Assembly (NCBI GenBank): GCA_030765065.1
Contig: CM060983.1
Coordinates: 45,754,067 to 45,818,066, forward strand
Origin: Deroplatys truncata
Lineage: Eukaryota; Arthropoda; Insecta; Mantodea; Mantidae
Reading direction: 5' to 3'
Length of the DNA stretch: 64,000 nt
This document shows, piece by piece, positions 32,645-45,650 of the stretch. Positions within the stretch are counted from its first letter, which is position 1. The number at the start of each line of letters is the position of its first letter. The translations under genes and the position numbers were made by a program. The notes beneath the pieces were generated by a model that did no database searches, was not told the DNA's origin, and saw nothing but the letters and a program-made list of their open reading frames with translations.

Positions 32645-32738
32645 CATTGCCTTATCCTGGATTTGAACCACGGATTTTCGGCTTTCCGTGCCGCTCCTCT
32701 AACCAACTGAGCTACCTTGGTAACATGCCCCCGCGACA
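32645..32738 (-). mobile_element. tRNA-like SINE head or tRNA pseudogene (-)
   Basis: The - strand reads GGTAGCTCAGTTGGTTAGAG (a very good A box and D arm), then an anticodon-like stem CGGC/GCCG and the B box GTGGTTCAAATCCAGG. The acceptor stem does not pair, so it is a tRNA-derived repeat or decayed tRNA and not a functional tRNA gene. Confidence 0.55.
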
Positions 32739-32779
32739 TTTAATTCCCCAAATGATTAATATTTTTCTTGGTAATCCAT

Positions 32780-32881
32780 AAGGCGTTCTCAAATTCATTT
32801 TACCTCAATGGTGATTTATAATGTAGGTACTTTAAGTAACCATTGGGGTATGTATTCTCAAAATGAATTAGAGAACGCCTT
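32780..32881. repeat. Short hairpin-forming inverted repeat
   Basis: Arms AAGGCGTTCTCAAATTCATT (from 32780) and AATGAATTAGAGAACGCCTT (to 32881) pair with one mismatch over 22 bp. A second inner stem pairs TACCTCAATGGT with ACCATTGGGGTA. No TA or other clear duplication was found. Confidence 0.75.
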
Positions 32882-33039
32882 GTGGGGTTCAGATACCGGC
32901 TATGACATTGCATTTTTTAGTCTGATTCTACCTTTCCTGTTACTTGTGACACTAGCATTTTCCGAGATATTCACCGTTGTTAGTTTGAATTATCCAATAT
33001 TTTATAGATGTTTTAAAAGTGTTGAGTCACCATTCTTTT

Positions 33040-33820
33040 ATTTCTTGTGGTTTCCAGGACAGCTTTCATTGTGGTGGTGTGTCTGGATGTCGAAAAGACT
33101 TCGTCGACCTGGCATGCGGGTCTCCTGCATCAACTCATATCATACACTTAATACACACATACCTCAAACACCGTACATTGGCTGTTTCTGTCGCAGGGAA
33201 AACATCTACACCAGTACGAGGCGGACTCCCCGAAGGCTCTGTGTTATCACAGAGTGTTTTCATGGCCGACCTACCTACAGAGCAGCGCGTCAACATAGCC
33301 CAGTATGCTGATGACGTGCTGTTATTCTGCACAGACAGGAACTTCATGTTCAACCCCTTACCTCCTCCGCCTCATCCAAGATTGGTGCAGACGTTGGCGG
33401 ATGTCCGTTAAGCCGGACAAAAGCCACGCCATTCTTCTATCGAAGCGCCAACTCATTGCGAACTCACCCACATACACTTATCTCTGCCGAAGCATTCAAT
33501 GGACAAATGCCATCACCTACTTGGGCATCAAGCTAGATAGGGGCTTAACTTTTCGGCAACACATCGGGGACCTGTCGCATCGGACTATTGCCTCACTGTA
33601 CCCCATGCTGTACCCCGGTGATGCCCTTTGCCTTAAAGCTACGCCTCTTCAGAGGCTTGGTAATCCCTCTACTATGTACGCCTGCGAGATCTGAGGCATG
33701 ACCGCAGACTCTAATCTGTTATGTCTGCAGAGGGTGCAGAATAGAGATTGCCATTCCACGGAGCACCCTCGTATGGCATGTGGGCACCCCCAGTAAATAG
33801 GAGTAGGTACACCCAACACC
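33040..33820 (+). pseudogene. Jockey-like non-LTR reverse transcriptase fragment
   Basis: A decayed LINE reverse transcriptase that would copy element RNA into DNA at a nick. The readable core is TYLKHRT..VAGKTSTPVRGG, LPEGSVLS and NIAQYADDVLLF, the last containing the YADD catalytic motif (about 33300-33330). In another frame follow DWCRRWRMSVKPDKSHAIL and NAITYLGIKLDRGLTF, then a C-terminal block that includes LCLQRVQNR. At least two frameshifts separate these blocks. 5' sequences, endonuclease and tail are missing or unrecognisable. The motif set fits the Jockey/CR1 group, and the exact clade is uncertain. Confidence 0.8.
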
Positions 33821-34429
33821 AGCTAAAGCTGAGCTCCTCCACAATCCTTACAGGAGTTGCTTGGACTCAAAATTAACAATAGCAGCCTTAAGAAAATAAT
33901 AACAATTTGGTAATCACATAACACCAGCGGTGCAGAAGGGCCGTTGCACCCTGACTAGCAGCCGTCGAGGAGCAAACACGCTACCTGCTTTCATCTCTTC
34001 ATCCTCACTGTCACCCTGCAACCCTTTTATCCTATCAACAAGCGGTTAAACCCATCGCGGGTAGGCACGCTTACTAACACTCCTTCGGGCTGCCCTCAGC
34101 CTGCCAACTTGTGGATTGGACTATCTTTCTATACGCTCCTGCATAATTAATACGAGAAGGATGACGGATCCATTTCTGCTCACATTTATCATAATTAATA
34201 GGGACTAGACAGAAAAAGCTGGAATAATTTTGTTGTGACTAGTCGATAGAAGAATCACCCTTAAGTTGCATACATCATTGTTGAACACCTATTAGTGCCG
34301 CATTGTCCGTCCGTCCACATGAAACAATTCAAGTTGCAAGAATGGAGTTGATATTTTATGTATAGGAATTTAAAGAAAATTTGTCAGAACATTTTATATT
34401 TGGTTGAGACCCATAAAAATTCATCATGG
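33821..34429. other. Spacer, possibly decayed LINE 3' sequence
   Basis: No ORF. The first part may be a non-coding remnant of the upstream LINE. Confidence 0.35.
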
Positions 34430-35930
34430 TGTTTTTTATTTATTTTTTTTTTTTATCTTCGTCTACGTCTTCCGTATTCTCAATCTCCAAGCTTCTCTAT
34501 CCTCCCATAGGTTCTCAGGAATGTTTTTCTCCATATCTTCTTGCACTGCGTAAAATTATGTCTTCTTGCGTCTGCCTTCTTTCTGCCTGGAGCATTCCAT
34601 CTGAAGATCATCTTTGGTTATCTGCTCCCCCAATCCTCATGTGATCATACCATACAAGTTGTTTTTCCTTGATTTCGTCTCTTATGGTGTTGCTTTAATT
34701 TGTTCCTTAATCTGTAATTCTTTCTATCCTAGAAGTTCTATTTGCTCTTCTCCAAAAATCCATTTCTGTTTCTTTCTAATCTTTTTATTGGCCAAATTTC
34801 TGAACCGTACTGTGTTATTTTCTTAACTACTGAATCATAAATATACTGCTTTTTGCCTTTTCGTGATAAGCCTGTCACATAATGTCCCAGTAATTACGGA
34901 TATCGCTTTACTGCTCTGTGTGTTTTTATTCTGAATTTTCCTTTTCCATTCCACCATATTTATAAACTGTAATGCTTAAATATTTGTAGTTCTCTGTGTT
35001 TTTAATAATTAAGTTATTTAGTGTTAAATCTTGTTGAATTCCCCCCATGGACACACACTTTGTTTTTTCATTGTTGATTATCAAACTACCCTTCTCATAT
35101 TCTGAAATTAATTTCCATGTCATGAATTCAGTATCTTTATAATTTTGTGCCATAACTTGGTCACCCACAAAATGTAATGTGTAGATCATATTTCCTATCT
35201 GTATTTCCATGGTTTTACAACTCGTTTTCCAGTGTTTTAATAAGTTCTCCAAATAAATTTTGAATCATCTAGGAGAAAGAATGCATCCTTGTCTCGAGCC
35301 TTTGTTCACTTCAAATGTTTATTTTATTTCTTATTTTAATGCACGAGGACATTCCTTTGTATTGTAGTTTTATTGCTTGTCTTAAAGCTTGGTTATCAAT
35401 TGTTTCATTCAAAGCCTGCCATAATTTCACTAACGGAATACTGTCACATGCTTTTGTTAGATCTATAAATACTAGGTATGTGAATCTCTTAACTGTGTCA
35501 AACAAAATGCGTTATCCAGAGTACTTCTTTCTGCTCTAAAATCTGCATGTTCTTCTACCTCTTTTCTGAAATACTTCTTTACCAATTTGATTTTTAATAT
35601 TTTTCCACACAGTCTTCTGACGTACCAATGACCGATATTGCTCTACAATTAATAGGTTTCTTATTACCTTTGTTATAAATGCTTGACAAGTATGCAATTT
35701 TCCAGTCACTTGGGTATCTTCTCCGTGAATATAACTTGTGAATAGGTTTGCTAGAAGTTCCTGCAGCTTTTCTGTTACATATTTTATCAGTTCCCCTGGG
35801 ATATTTCCTGGATACACGCTTTTCCATTCCTGACAATTGCTTCCTTGGCATCTTCTTTTATGTATGTCTTCTGCGTTATTTTGTATTAGCGTTGATATAT
35901 TCTTGAAGAACTACTTATACTTTTTCTCTC
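34430..35930 (-). pseudogene. Second non-LTR retrotransposon remnant, RTE-like (-)
   Basis: Truncated and frameshifted LINE reading leftwards. Blocks in order are IPGELIKYVTEKLQELLANL (35750-35810), PSDWKIAYLSSIYNKGNKKP (about 35660-35715), FIDLTKACDSIPLVKLWQAL (around 35410-35475; the catalytic FVD-type aspartate is here), then LHFVGDQVMA, where the usual YADD is lost, and KTKCVSMGGIQQDLTLNNLI...YKYLSITVYKYGG. A C-terminal region ends in an arginine-rich tail at about 34450 followed by an A-rich tail (T-run on the + strand at 34440-34454). The PSDW and NKGNKK signatures fit RTE-like LINEs. It is inactive. Confidence 0.8.
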
Positions 35931-36740
35931 ATCAGAAAACTCGATAGAAAATTAGCGGTAGTTGAGATGAGAGCCTTCGAATCGTTGTTGCTAATGAATA
36001 TTTCCGAAGCGAGGCTAGCTAAAAGAAATACTATGACTGCAAACGGACGGGATGAAATAATTACACGTTATTTACTTAGTTTTTATAGCCATTAGAAACG
36101 AAATTCAACCATAAAAGAATCCAGGACAGTAACCCAAACGCTGTTAACGTGTTCATTAATTCCTACTCCGAACATGCGGTATGTGGTGTAATGCTTGTGA
36201 TCTCGCTTGTCACGCGGGAGACGGGTTAGATTCCACACCGGATATTAACATTTAATGAAACTTATTAAGCCTTAAATGGGTTAAACGCATTTTTAATTAT
36301 CTGCAACTCGACTGAAGGACTTAACCACGCTTTTTATTGCTAACGTATTGCTATGAATTGAGACTTGAAAACATTTCAGGTCCATCGGCTTGCGCCCGGT
36401 AATGCCAGGTTTGCGTCAGTACCCCATAAGATATCTTCACAAATTAAAAGCTACGTTAAAAAACAAATAAAAGCTTGAGGAATCTCAGATTTACAAACAC
36501 CCTATTATCCAATGTAAAGGTAGAACCTCACTCATGTAGATAGATTTGCAGAGGCAAGCACATGTTGTAATGAAACGGCTTATGGTTATATTGGTAGTAT
36601 TTAAATAACAAGAGAACAATTCAAGCTGTTAAGTAAAGGATGTTAAACGCTAAGATAATATTCATGGATGCAATTTGCTTGAGATTGATGGGGATTTAAG
36701 AGCAGTTCATATGAGGAGTCTGCTACAAATTTACAATTTT
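35931..36740. other. Spacer with one tRNA-like head
   Basis: At about 36180-36245 the + strand shows GGTGTAATGCTTGTGATCTC and GGGTTAGATTCCACACC, which look like the two pol III boxes of a SINE head. The rest is unrecognised. Confidence 0.4.
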
Positions 36741-37455
36741 TTTACTTTTCTCTACTGCTTACCTTTGTATTCCACCCAACAATGTGATATTGAGATTTCA
36801 TTGGAAATACATGTTTTGATACCGTGAATAAGAAAAGGCATTTTGGAAGAAGGTCCGTATATATGTATCTGTTTGTGGGCAGCATAACTCAGAAACGAGA
36901 AACGAAAAGTAGGTTAAATGCTAATCCTGACATTTAAGTTCAGCGTCTTCCAAGGATGTAACACGAAGACTTTCAAGAAAATCTTCCACTCCAAACTTCC
37001 TTTACATGAACACATTTTTATTTTCACAAAAAAGGCTAAAGCTTTTTGAAATCCTCTTCATTCTAAATGAATTTTTTACACTAAAAATGTAGATCTCGTT
37101 AAATCACACAATTTATGTAAAATAAAAATGTTTGTGCCTTTTTATTATTTCCTAGATTTTTCTTTATTTCGAATTGCCAACTGTTTTCTTTCTTTCTTTC
37201 TTTTTTTTTTAAACTGCAAAATCGCTATTCATTTTTTCCTCGTCATGCAAAGGGAACACACACAATGACCCGCTCTTAAAATATTTGGCTATCGCTTAAG
37301 CGTACTGTATTCGCGTATTCCCCTTGTACCCACAAGGAGTTATGTAATGAAACGATTTCTACAAGTGTTTATGTCGATTAGTACGAAGTAGATAGCTTTT
37401 GTAAGAATAGTTTGTTGGTTGGGCAGAAGTCATTTGAATGTAACACATCAGATTT
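36741..37455 (-). repeat. Rep-A copy (-)
   Basis: From ACTTTTCTCTACTGCTTACC to AAGTCATTTGAATGTAACAC. Internal deletions, and no microsatellite at the usual site. Confidence 0.8.
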
Positions 37456-37479
37456 GTTAGTATTGTTTCCTAAATGGCT

Positions 37480-37763
37480 GTCGTCCTCCGTGGACTAGTG
37501 GTACCGTGCTAGCCTCTAGTTCCCAAGGTCGCGGGTTCAAACCCGGCGGAGGGCGATGGATTTTTTCGGGCGTAAAAATCCTTAGCACGGCTTCCTTCGG
37601 AAGGGAAGTAAAGCCGGTGTCGTAGATTTACGGCACGTAAAAGAACCTCAAGCCTGATAAAGAGGCCTCTGAGCAAAATTACCGGTGTTTCACGCCCAAT
37701 ATAGAATGGGACGCTAAAACCCATAGTAGTTAAAGAGCGTCCATAAATAAAACTCAATTTCAA
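37480..37763 (+). mobile_element. tRNA-derived SINE, family A, copy 3
   Basis: Perfect 14-bp target duplication TTTCCTAAATGGCT at 37466-37479 and 37764-37777. It is the best preserved copy, with intact GGTTCAAACCCGG. Confidence 0.9.
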
Positions 37764-37849
37764 TTTCCTAAATGGCTACAAAACAACAGGACGCAAGTTA
37801 CAAAATGTTGCGAACGCACCTGAAAAGTAACGCTGTGCGTATATTGGTA

Positions 37850-38395
37850 TAGGATAGGACGGGAAGCGGAGCGGGACTTAATACCTCGACCTCCGCAGAT
37901 CGTTTTTGCTTAGGCCTCTGCGGGGCGCCCCCGGGATGGAGGGAGGGATGAGGTGAGTGGAGGCAGAGGGCGGCCGGACCAGGAGGTACGACAGGCAGAG
38001 GGTGGGGTCCCTACCATTTACAGATCTGAACTCCTCGGGTGTGGCTGATGCTGCCGGCTCCCCTCCCCCTGTGGGGGACCTGGAACCGGAGACGCTTGCC
38101 CGGAGGACGAAGGGGTATTCAGAGCATCCTTTTCCCCTGTCATGTTCATGCCGAGACCTCCTGCCGACACTTGCAACCTTGAAAGAAACCAAGCAGATGA
38201 AAGGTGAAGTAAAATGGAGGGATAGGAAATTTGGAGGATGTAATAATCCTTCCCAGCATTCGCTTAGCGCCCCGGGGAAGCCCCTGAAAAAGACCCATTC
38301 GGCAGGAAGGTTGGCCGCGGGAATCGAACCCACGGCCTTCCGAATGCGGATCACAACTTTAATATACGTACACCATCTTGTTATATGATTAGTAT
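37850..38395 (-). mobile_element. Long-bodied SINE, family B, copy 3
   Basis: The same layout as the copies at 23485 and 30335, with the reverse B box GGAATCGAACCCACGGCC at about 38320. Open frames of 143-158 codons on both strands reflect GC-rich, stop-poor sequence and are not conserved between copies. Confidence 0.75.
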
Positions 38396-38763
38396 AACTG
38401 CAGAGATACTTACGAAATAAAAATGGGTGGGGAAAATGTAAACTTTAGATTTTTCTGGTCTTGCACAGTCGTTATTCAAAAGCAAATATCCGCTATTGCT
38501 CTCTACTTCCCAACGAGAACTGGCCAGGTTTAGCTTCAGTGATAGCTGCGAGATATGCTGTTGCATAAATATGAGTTATAATTGGTATTTATAAATTCTT
38601 TTGGGAGTGTATAGCTATATTTGACATTTTAATACCGGATTTGCACCAGCAAATTGCAATGTTAAATTTACGAATAATAATTATTGGCTTGTGTTAATAA
38701 TATGCTAATCAGATCACATGAACTGAAAGGCACGATAAATAAAACCCTAAATGACGAAACAAA

Positions 38764-39515
38764 AATCTGATGTGTTGCATTCACATTACTTTCTCAAGTC
38801 ACTAGGGTTTATTTTTGCATCTCTTACGCAAACTCTTCATACAAAAGCTAATTTTTCTATATACTTAATGTAATTCGAGATAAACGTTTGCAGAAATGTT
38901 TTCTTTACAATATCTTGTAGTTACAAGAGGGATATAGGAAGCCGAAGCGATAGTAAAATGTTCAAAAGCGGGTCTCTGCATGCTGGGCTTGAAATTCCAT
39001 GCGCTTTGCATCACATGAAACGAATAGATAGAAAATCAGCGCTTCAAAAAAGTGTGAAGTATTTGAAAATTCATACCAATAGGAACGAATATCTTGGAAG
39101 GTTCATATTTCATGCCACGGGATCTCTATTATGTAGTAAGTTTTCGTCCGTCTCGTGCAGTTTATCAGTTATAAATAATTCATTTCAAATGAAGATAATT
39201 TAGAGGCTATTCGCAGAAAATCAAGATAAACATTTTATTTGTCATGCAGCTATGTTAAATACATGAAATTTTAGTCAAAACCGTTAGATATTTTTGATAA
39301 AATATAAAAAAAAGTGTCGTTTGGCAGCCTTGGAAGATACTGAACTTAAATTCAAAATTTGGTATTTATTCGACATTTAATTACTTTCTCTACTACGTAT
39401 AGTAAGTAGAGGAAGTATTTTTGAGTTATGCTGTTCACACACGCGAGCACGCACGAGCTCGCGGAGCTTTTTCTTTAAAAAAATGTTTTTTCTATCAAAT
39501 TTAGGTGACCTCAAA
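38764..39515 (+). repeat. Rep-A copy (+)
   Basis: Starts TCTGATGTGTTGCATTCACA. Near 39380-39418 it is interrupted by a terminal motif ACTTTCTCTACTACGTATAG of another Rep-A end, then continues with GAGTTATGCTGTTCACACAC. Confidence 0.75.
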
Positions 39516-39791
39516 ACTTATACAAGGACAATCGATAAAGTAACTACCGTTTGGCTTTAGTAAATTTAAAAAATAATGTTTTATTTTAAAAAAAATTCAC
39601 AAAATTGAAGCTTGCTTTGTCATGTCCATCCGAGAGCTTTAAAAATCCGCGCTTATCTCGGCTGACGCCAGTTCATTAAGCTAAGATTCTCCGACACAAT
39701 TTCACCAAGTAAAGAACAAGAAATGATTGGGAGAGAAATCTGTAACCCGTCTTGCACGATTTTGTTTTTCACTTGTTTCCTGAAATTATCC

Positions 39792-39799
39792 GTGATGAG
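39792..39799. repeat. hAT target duplication GTGATGAG (left)
   Basis: The direct repeat at 41058-41065 is identical. The 8-bp size is diagnostic of hAT transposons. Confidence 0.85.
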
Positions 39800-41057
39800 T
39801 AGGCAGAGAGGTTTTAGTAAGTAAATAGAGCAATCGTGTTACCGCACGGAGTAGAGATCACTTCAGGTATTGTGAGGGACACACTCCTCTCCTTCCCTTC
39901 ACAGCACCCGGTTTCGTTACGACTGTTCCATTTATTCGCTGCATACAAACCAGTGGAGAACTGTGGCAATATGCCGAAACAGAAGGAGAATCACATACCA
40001 AAACTATCATCACAACTAGCTTCGTTTGTGGCGGAATTTGGCAGGGAAAACTTCAGCACAAATGGCGAAACCATCAGATGTAACGTATGTCAAATAGAGC
40101 TCAATGGGCGCTTAAAATATCATGTTAAACATTAAGGCACATTAAACATGTCTAGCACATGGTCGTTGCCGAATTGCGGAAGAAATTAGAGCCCGTTTGC
40201 CGGATGTTGATAATTTTATAGCCAATGTGAAAAAAATATTTTGCAAGGAAACCTCAACAGTCAAACTATTTAAGGGTACTGAACCTGAAATTCCCTTGGC
40301 TCCACAACCTATTGTAACTCGGTGGCGGACTACAGGCTGTAGTATACTGAGTTCAATATTACGACAAACTGGTTGGTGTAGTGTCTTTGACGAGAGAAAA
40401 TGCTGTTAAACACCCAGTGAAGAAAACAATTTCACCAGCTTTGTTTTTAGATTTTTCATATATCCAGAATCATTTCAGTAATATTGCAACTACAAAACAT
40501 ATGTATTTGCAAGCACTGACACTAAAATACCAGAAGTTCTTGAGGCAGCAGAACAGGTTTCAGAAACACTGAGTAACGTATAAAGCTGGGATCAAAAGGG
40601 TGACAAAGAAACTTTAAAAGTATTCTAAAGAAGAATTCGGGGTACATAGAAATGTGTAAAACGAGGGACGCGTTACTGAGGCGGGGAATCTTAAGTCTGA
40701 TACTTCGTTTATATTTGCTCCTATTACGCAGGGTGATATGGAGTTTAGTTTTTCAAAATATAACAACTCTCTACGTGCTAATCGCATTAAATTTATGTTC
40801 CATGTACTTCGAAAATGCATTCTTGTACTTTTTAAAACTCACGATGTAACAAAAAAGCTAATACATATCCACATTGTTTTCTTCCTATACTGTGTAATTC
40901 TGATCAACATGCTTTCGAAGCAGGGTGTAGTGCCTTCAACTGTTCATACGTATTTGTTTACAGAGAACACTGCACAGTCGGAATCGCTTCCACCTTCCCT
41001 CGCCACCCTCGGTGTGCTCCTAACTTGATGGTTTACTTACTAAAACCCCTCTGCCTG
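39800..41057 (+). mobile_element. hAT transposon, non-autonomous (1258 bp)
   Basis: The left end TAGGCAGAGAGGTTTTAGTA and right end TACTAAAACCCCTCTGCCTG are imperfect terminal inverted repeats with the hAT-typical CAGAG core. An 8-bp duplication flanks them. Inside is a broken CGGBP1/hAT-type frame. The central catalytic part of a hAT transposase is absent, so the element is defective. Confidence 0.88.
39836..40572 (+). pseudogene. CGGBP1-like / hAT transposase remnant
   Basis: The first frame (39836-40135) contains MPKQKENHIPKLSSQLASF, then a BED-type finger with CNVC at about 40080-40092 and H at the end of YHVKH, where a stop cuts it. After a frameshift, 40197-40409 reads LPDVDNFIANVKKIF...PEIPLAPQPIVTRW, a standard block of the CGGBP1-related hAT proteins. 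After another shift a piece resembles YIQNHFSNIATT. Family knowledge: CGGBP1 is a DNA-binding protein derived from a hAT transposase. Here it sits inside an element with hAT ends, so it is the transposon's own gene and not a domesticated host gene. Confidence 0.75.
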
Positions 41058-41065
41058 GTGATGAG
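41058..41065. repeat. hAT target duplication GTGATGAG (right)
   Basis: Direct repeat of 39792-39799. Confidence 0.85.
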
Positions 41066-41279
41066 TGACGGACGTCCGTATCGAGTTCCGTCATGCACAT
41101 TTGTTTGTCCATAGTTGAACATTTCACACCACTTTCTCACATTACTCTATCAGCATACAGTCCCTGTAATTGACGTTACATTTATGCAGGTTTCAACTTC
41201 CGAGCTTTCAAAAATCGAATAACACCTCTCACCTCAAAGTCAGCGGGACCTTGTATCACGCTGTGAATTACGTTTAAAT

Positions 41280-41400
41280 ATTCTTTTTACTTTTTCTAGC
41301 ACCTAACTTAAAGAGGGTAGCGGAGGCATTGCATTCCATCAAAATTTCGGTATCAAGGTTTCACCGAAAATAAATGCTTCGAGGTCCCCTGAATAAAAAA
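41280..41400 (-). repeat. Rep-A end fragment (-)
   Basis: Short terminal piece with GGCATTGCATTCCATCAAAA. It is cut off at an A-run, where another copy begins. Confidence 0.65.
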
Positions 41401-41401
41401 A

Positions 41402-41538
41402 AACTTTTTACTTTCTCTACTACGTATAGTAAGTAGGGGAAGTATTGCATTCCACCAAAAAATCCAATGCCGAGATTTCACCGGAAATACACGTTTTGAG
41501 GCTCCCTGAATAAAAAAAGCATTTTTAGAAAAAAGTCT

Positions 41539-41579
<41 letters not shown>

Positions 41580-42272
41580 TGTGAACAGCATAACTCAGAA
41601 ACGAACAGTTTGATAAGCACTAAACTTGGTATTTAGCTTCAGAATCTTCCAAGGTTGCAACACGAAGGTTTTCAAGAAAATCCCCCCACCCCAGAATACC
41701 CTTTACATGGAAAATTTTTATTTTCTCAAAAATGGCTCTAACGATTTTGATTAAAATGCCACATGTTTAAGATATTTTCATGACAAATGAAATATATATC
41801 TTGAATTTTCTGGGAATATCGCCAAAAACCCTCTTCATTGTGAATGGCTTTTGCCTTACTAGTAAACCTTAAGATATGGATAAAGTTTATGTACACAAAA
41901 AATGTAAATCTCGTTAAAGCACACAATTCCTTTCATATACATTTTTTTTAGTGGAGTGAACTATTTCCAAGATATTTCTTGTTATTTGTTTCAATTTTCC
42001 AATACTTATACTTTTTCTCAAATGCGAATTCGTTATTCGTTTTTTTTTTTTTTACGTTCTGGACATACAAAGAGAATGGAATACTCCACATAGCAACCAG
42101 CGCTTAAAATATTTGACTATCGCTTAAAGCCTACCATGTTTTCGTTGCACCTACAAGAAAATTAGCAATAAGATTAACATCTCGATTAACATGAAGTAGA
42201 TTGAGAATAAGCGTTTGTAAAAATAGTTTGTACAAGAGTAGAGAATGTCATGTAAGTGTAACACATCATATT
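41402..42272 (-). repeat. Rep-A copy (-), full length
   Basis: From ACTTTCTCTACTACGTATAG to GTAGAGAATGTCATGTAAGT. A (GT)n of about 20 units at 41538-41578 sits at the internal microsatellite site. Confidence 0.88.
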
Positions 42273-43100
<828 letters not shown>

Positions 43101-43165
43101 GTCGCAGTGTGAGTGCATGCTATCATCTAACGGGCATGCTTGAAAGTTTGCGACTCTTTTTCTTT

Positions 43166-43437
43166 TTTTACTTTATCTACCACGTACCTAGTAGGTATAG
43201 AAAGTATTGTACTCCACGAAAAATTCGATACCGAAATTTCACCGGAAATACATGTTTTGAGGCCCCTGAATACAAAAAAAAAGCATTTTTAGAAAAGGAT
43301 CCATCTGTGTGTCTGTGAACTGCATAACTAAAAAATGAAACACCAAATTTGGTATTTAGCTTCAGTATCTTCCAAGGATGCGACACGATTTTCAAGAAAA
43401 TCCCTCCACCCCAAACTACTTTTACAGCATACTTGAA
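43166..43437 (-). repeat. Rep-A fragment (-)
   Basis: Starts ACTTTATCTACCACGTACCT. The microsatellite site is nearly empty (TGTGTGTCTGTG). It ends after CACCCCAAACTACTTTTACA. Confidence 0.8.
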
Positions 43438-44345
43438 AACCATCCGTCTAGTGTGAATTCACCATTCAGTCATCAAGCTGGGCATGTGAATGTTGTCTCA
43501 GCCTTATTCATATAACAAACAGTAGACTAACCGAAGCCATTTCTGGCAAGATGTGTATCGGGAATCACATGGAATTGTTGTACGTGCATGTGGAATAGCC
43601 ATGAAATCGTAATGTATAGAGAAAATTCTGCGACTGTTAATACTGCAGTAGCTTGGTCAGCAGCGCTGGGATTGGAACTAAATGTTCATTAGCATGTGAT
43701 CAACCGTCGTTACATGCTTAATCCTAGCTGCTTTTGAACGAGCAGCTCTATTGTTCCAGCTTTCTCCGGTTGCCTGACGATTTCATTTTACAGGATATCG
43801 GAGTACACTTCCTTGCACAAAATTTTGTCAGTCGCTTCAGATCGCATCAGTGTATTTTCTCTTTTCTTTTCTCAGGCGGTAACAAGTGTTTCAGGAGTCC
43901 TCATGCTTATTACTCTTGCTGATCTAAAGTAAACCTTGGAAAATGAAAATCTGGAAAATAACAGTGAATTAAGGCAGTAGTAAATTTTGACGTGATTGGC
44001 CAGTATGTGCCAGGCCGTTCAGAGACAGCTGTTGTATTTGCAGTGCTTTTGTAGCAGGTGTGGCAGGGGAAGTTTCAGTTAAAAGATGTATGATTTGTGT
44101 CTTTAAAATGCAGGGACGTAACTCAAGTGATTTGGTTTCTATATTCCGGAGATAAATGGCTGAAATTTTATTTTCTGCATTTTTGAAGACATGTGCTTAA
44201 TTTATACATGCACAATTAGGATATAATATACAGTTGCTGGACAGAGTTTCATTTTTGCAGTATATTGATTTTTGAATTATTAAAATTTGATTGTTTATAA
44301 AAGAAAAATGAATACGTATTTGAAAATGAAGCATGTTGGACAATT
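43438..44345. other. Spacer without recognised genes
   Basis: No repeat seen elsewhere in the window, and short frames only. Confidence 0.4.
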
Positions 44346-45195
44346 TTACTTTTTTTATTGCCTACTTTTATTAGACAGAGAAAGTAGTGTATTCCACCCA
44401 AACTTTCGATATTGAGACTTCACTGGAAATACAGTTTTGAGATACACCGAATCTAATAAGAGTTTTAGAAAAAGTTCCGCACGCGCATGTGTGTGTGTGT
44501 GCTGCGTGCGTGCGAGAGAGATGAGGGATAGGAAGCGCATCGAAATATCTGATAAATAGCAAACTTTGAGATCAGGCATCTTCCAGGGATGCGACATCAA
44601 GATTTTCAAGAAAATTTCCCCACCCCAAACTACCCTTTACATAGGGAATGCTTCGTTATTTTTGATTTACTCAAGAATGTCTATCGTTTTTTTATTAAAA
44701 TGCCCTATGTTTAAAATATTTGCTCGACTAATAAAGTGTATATCTTGAATTCTCTGTAAAGTCCTCTTCATTCAGAATTAATGTTATATAATTTTGTATA
44801 GATGGGAAATCTAAGAGACATTTGCTGTACGAAAAATGTAGAGCCCATTAAAACACACAATTAGTGTAAAATACCTTTTTTGTGTTAACGTCTTTTGACG
44901 TAGTCGTCATTGGTTTGAATTTTACGATAAACTTTTTGAAATCAATATTTTTGTTCTTTCTCGTGATTCATGCAAAGAATGTGGAATTTCAAGGCCAGCA
45001 TATAGCGACCCGCTTATAAAGATATGACAATCGCTTCGTTTCCTTGTCTCCCTTGCATCTACAACGAAATGTGTAATGAAACTGGTTTTGCAAACGTTTA
45101 TCTCGATTAACTTGAAATGGAATAATTTGTGCAAAACATGAATGTAAACGATAGTGGGTAGACAGTCATGTGGAAGTAACACCAGATGTTTCAAT
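44346..45195 (-). repeat. Rep-A copy (-), near full length
   Basis: From the degraded end TTATTGCCTACTTTTATTAG to GACAGTCATGTGGAAGTAAC. Short GT and GA runs sit at the internal site (44489-44520). Confidence 0.8.
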
Positions 45196-45211
45196 AAAAC
45201 GGTAAAAGTAT

Positions 45212-45650
45212 TTTTACTCTCCCTACCACGCACACAGTAGGTAGAGAAGGTATTACATTCCACCCAATCCAAAAATGTCACACGAAGACTTTTCAAGAAA
45301 ATGCCCCATCCCAAATTACCTTTTACATGAAACTTTTTCGAAATTTTTGATTTTCTAAAAAATGGTTCTAACGATTTTGATTAAAATACTATATCTTAAA
45401 TATATTTACATGGCAAATAAAATGTTTACCTTGAATTTTCAGGGAATATTCTGTGAAGTCCTCTTCATTCTGCAGGAACTCTGTATAATTTTGTGTAATT
45501 GGTAATCGTTAAGCAATAGACGAAAACGTACTACAAAAATATGTAGATCTATCTAAAACATACAATTCATTTTAAATATATTGTTTTGTGGCATAAGCCA
45601 TTTCCGATATATCCGTTATTAATGATTCAAATTGTTCAATACTGTGGCCG
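45212..45650 (-). repeat. Rep-A fragment (-) with internal deletion
   Basis: The terminal part ACTCTCCCTACCACGCACAC jumps from TTCCACCCA directly to CACACGAAGACTTTTCAAGA, losing the microsatellite segment. Confidence 0.75.

Noticed and set aside
32645-32738. Functional tRNA gene on the - strand
   Set aside because: The D arm, anticodon stem and B box look good, but the acceptor stem does not pair, so a tRNA-derived repeat or pseudogene is more likely.
37878-38388. Open frames of 143-158 codons on both strands
   Set aside because: They lie in a GC-rich SINE body whose frames are not conserved in the other two copies.
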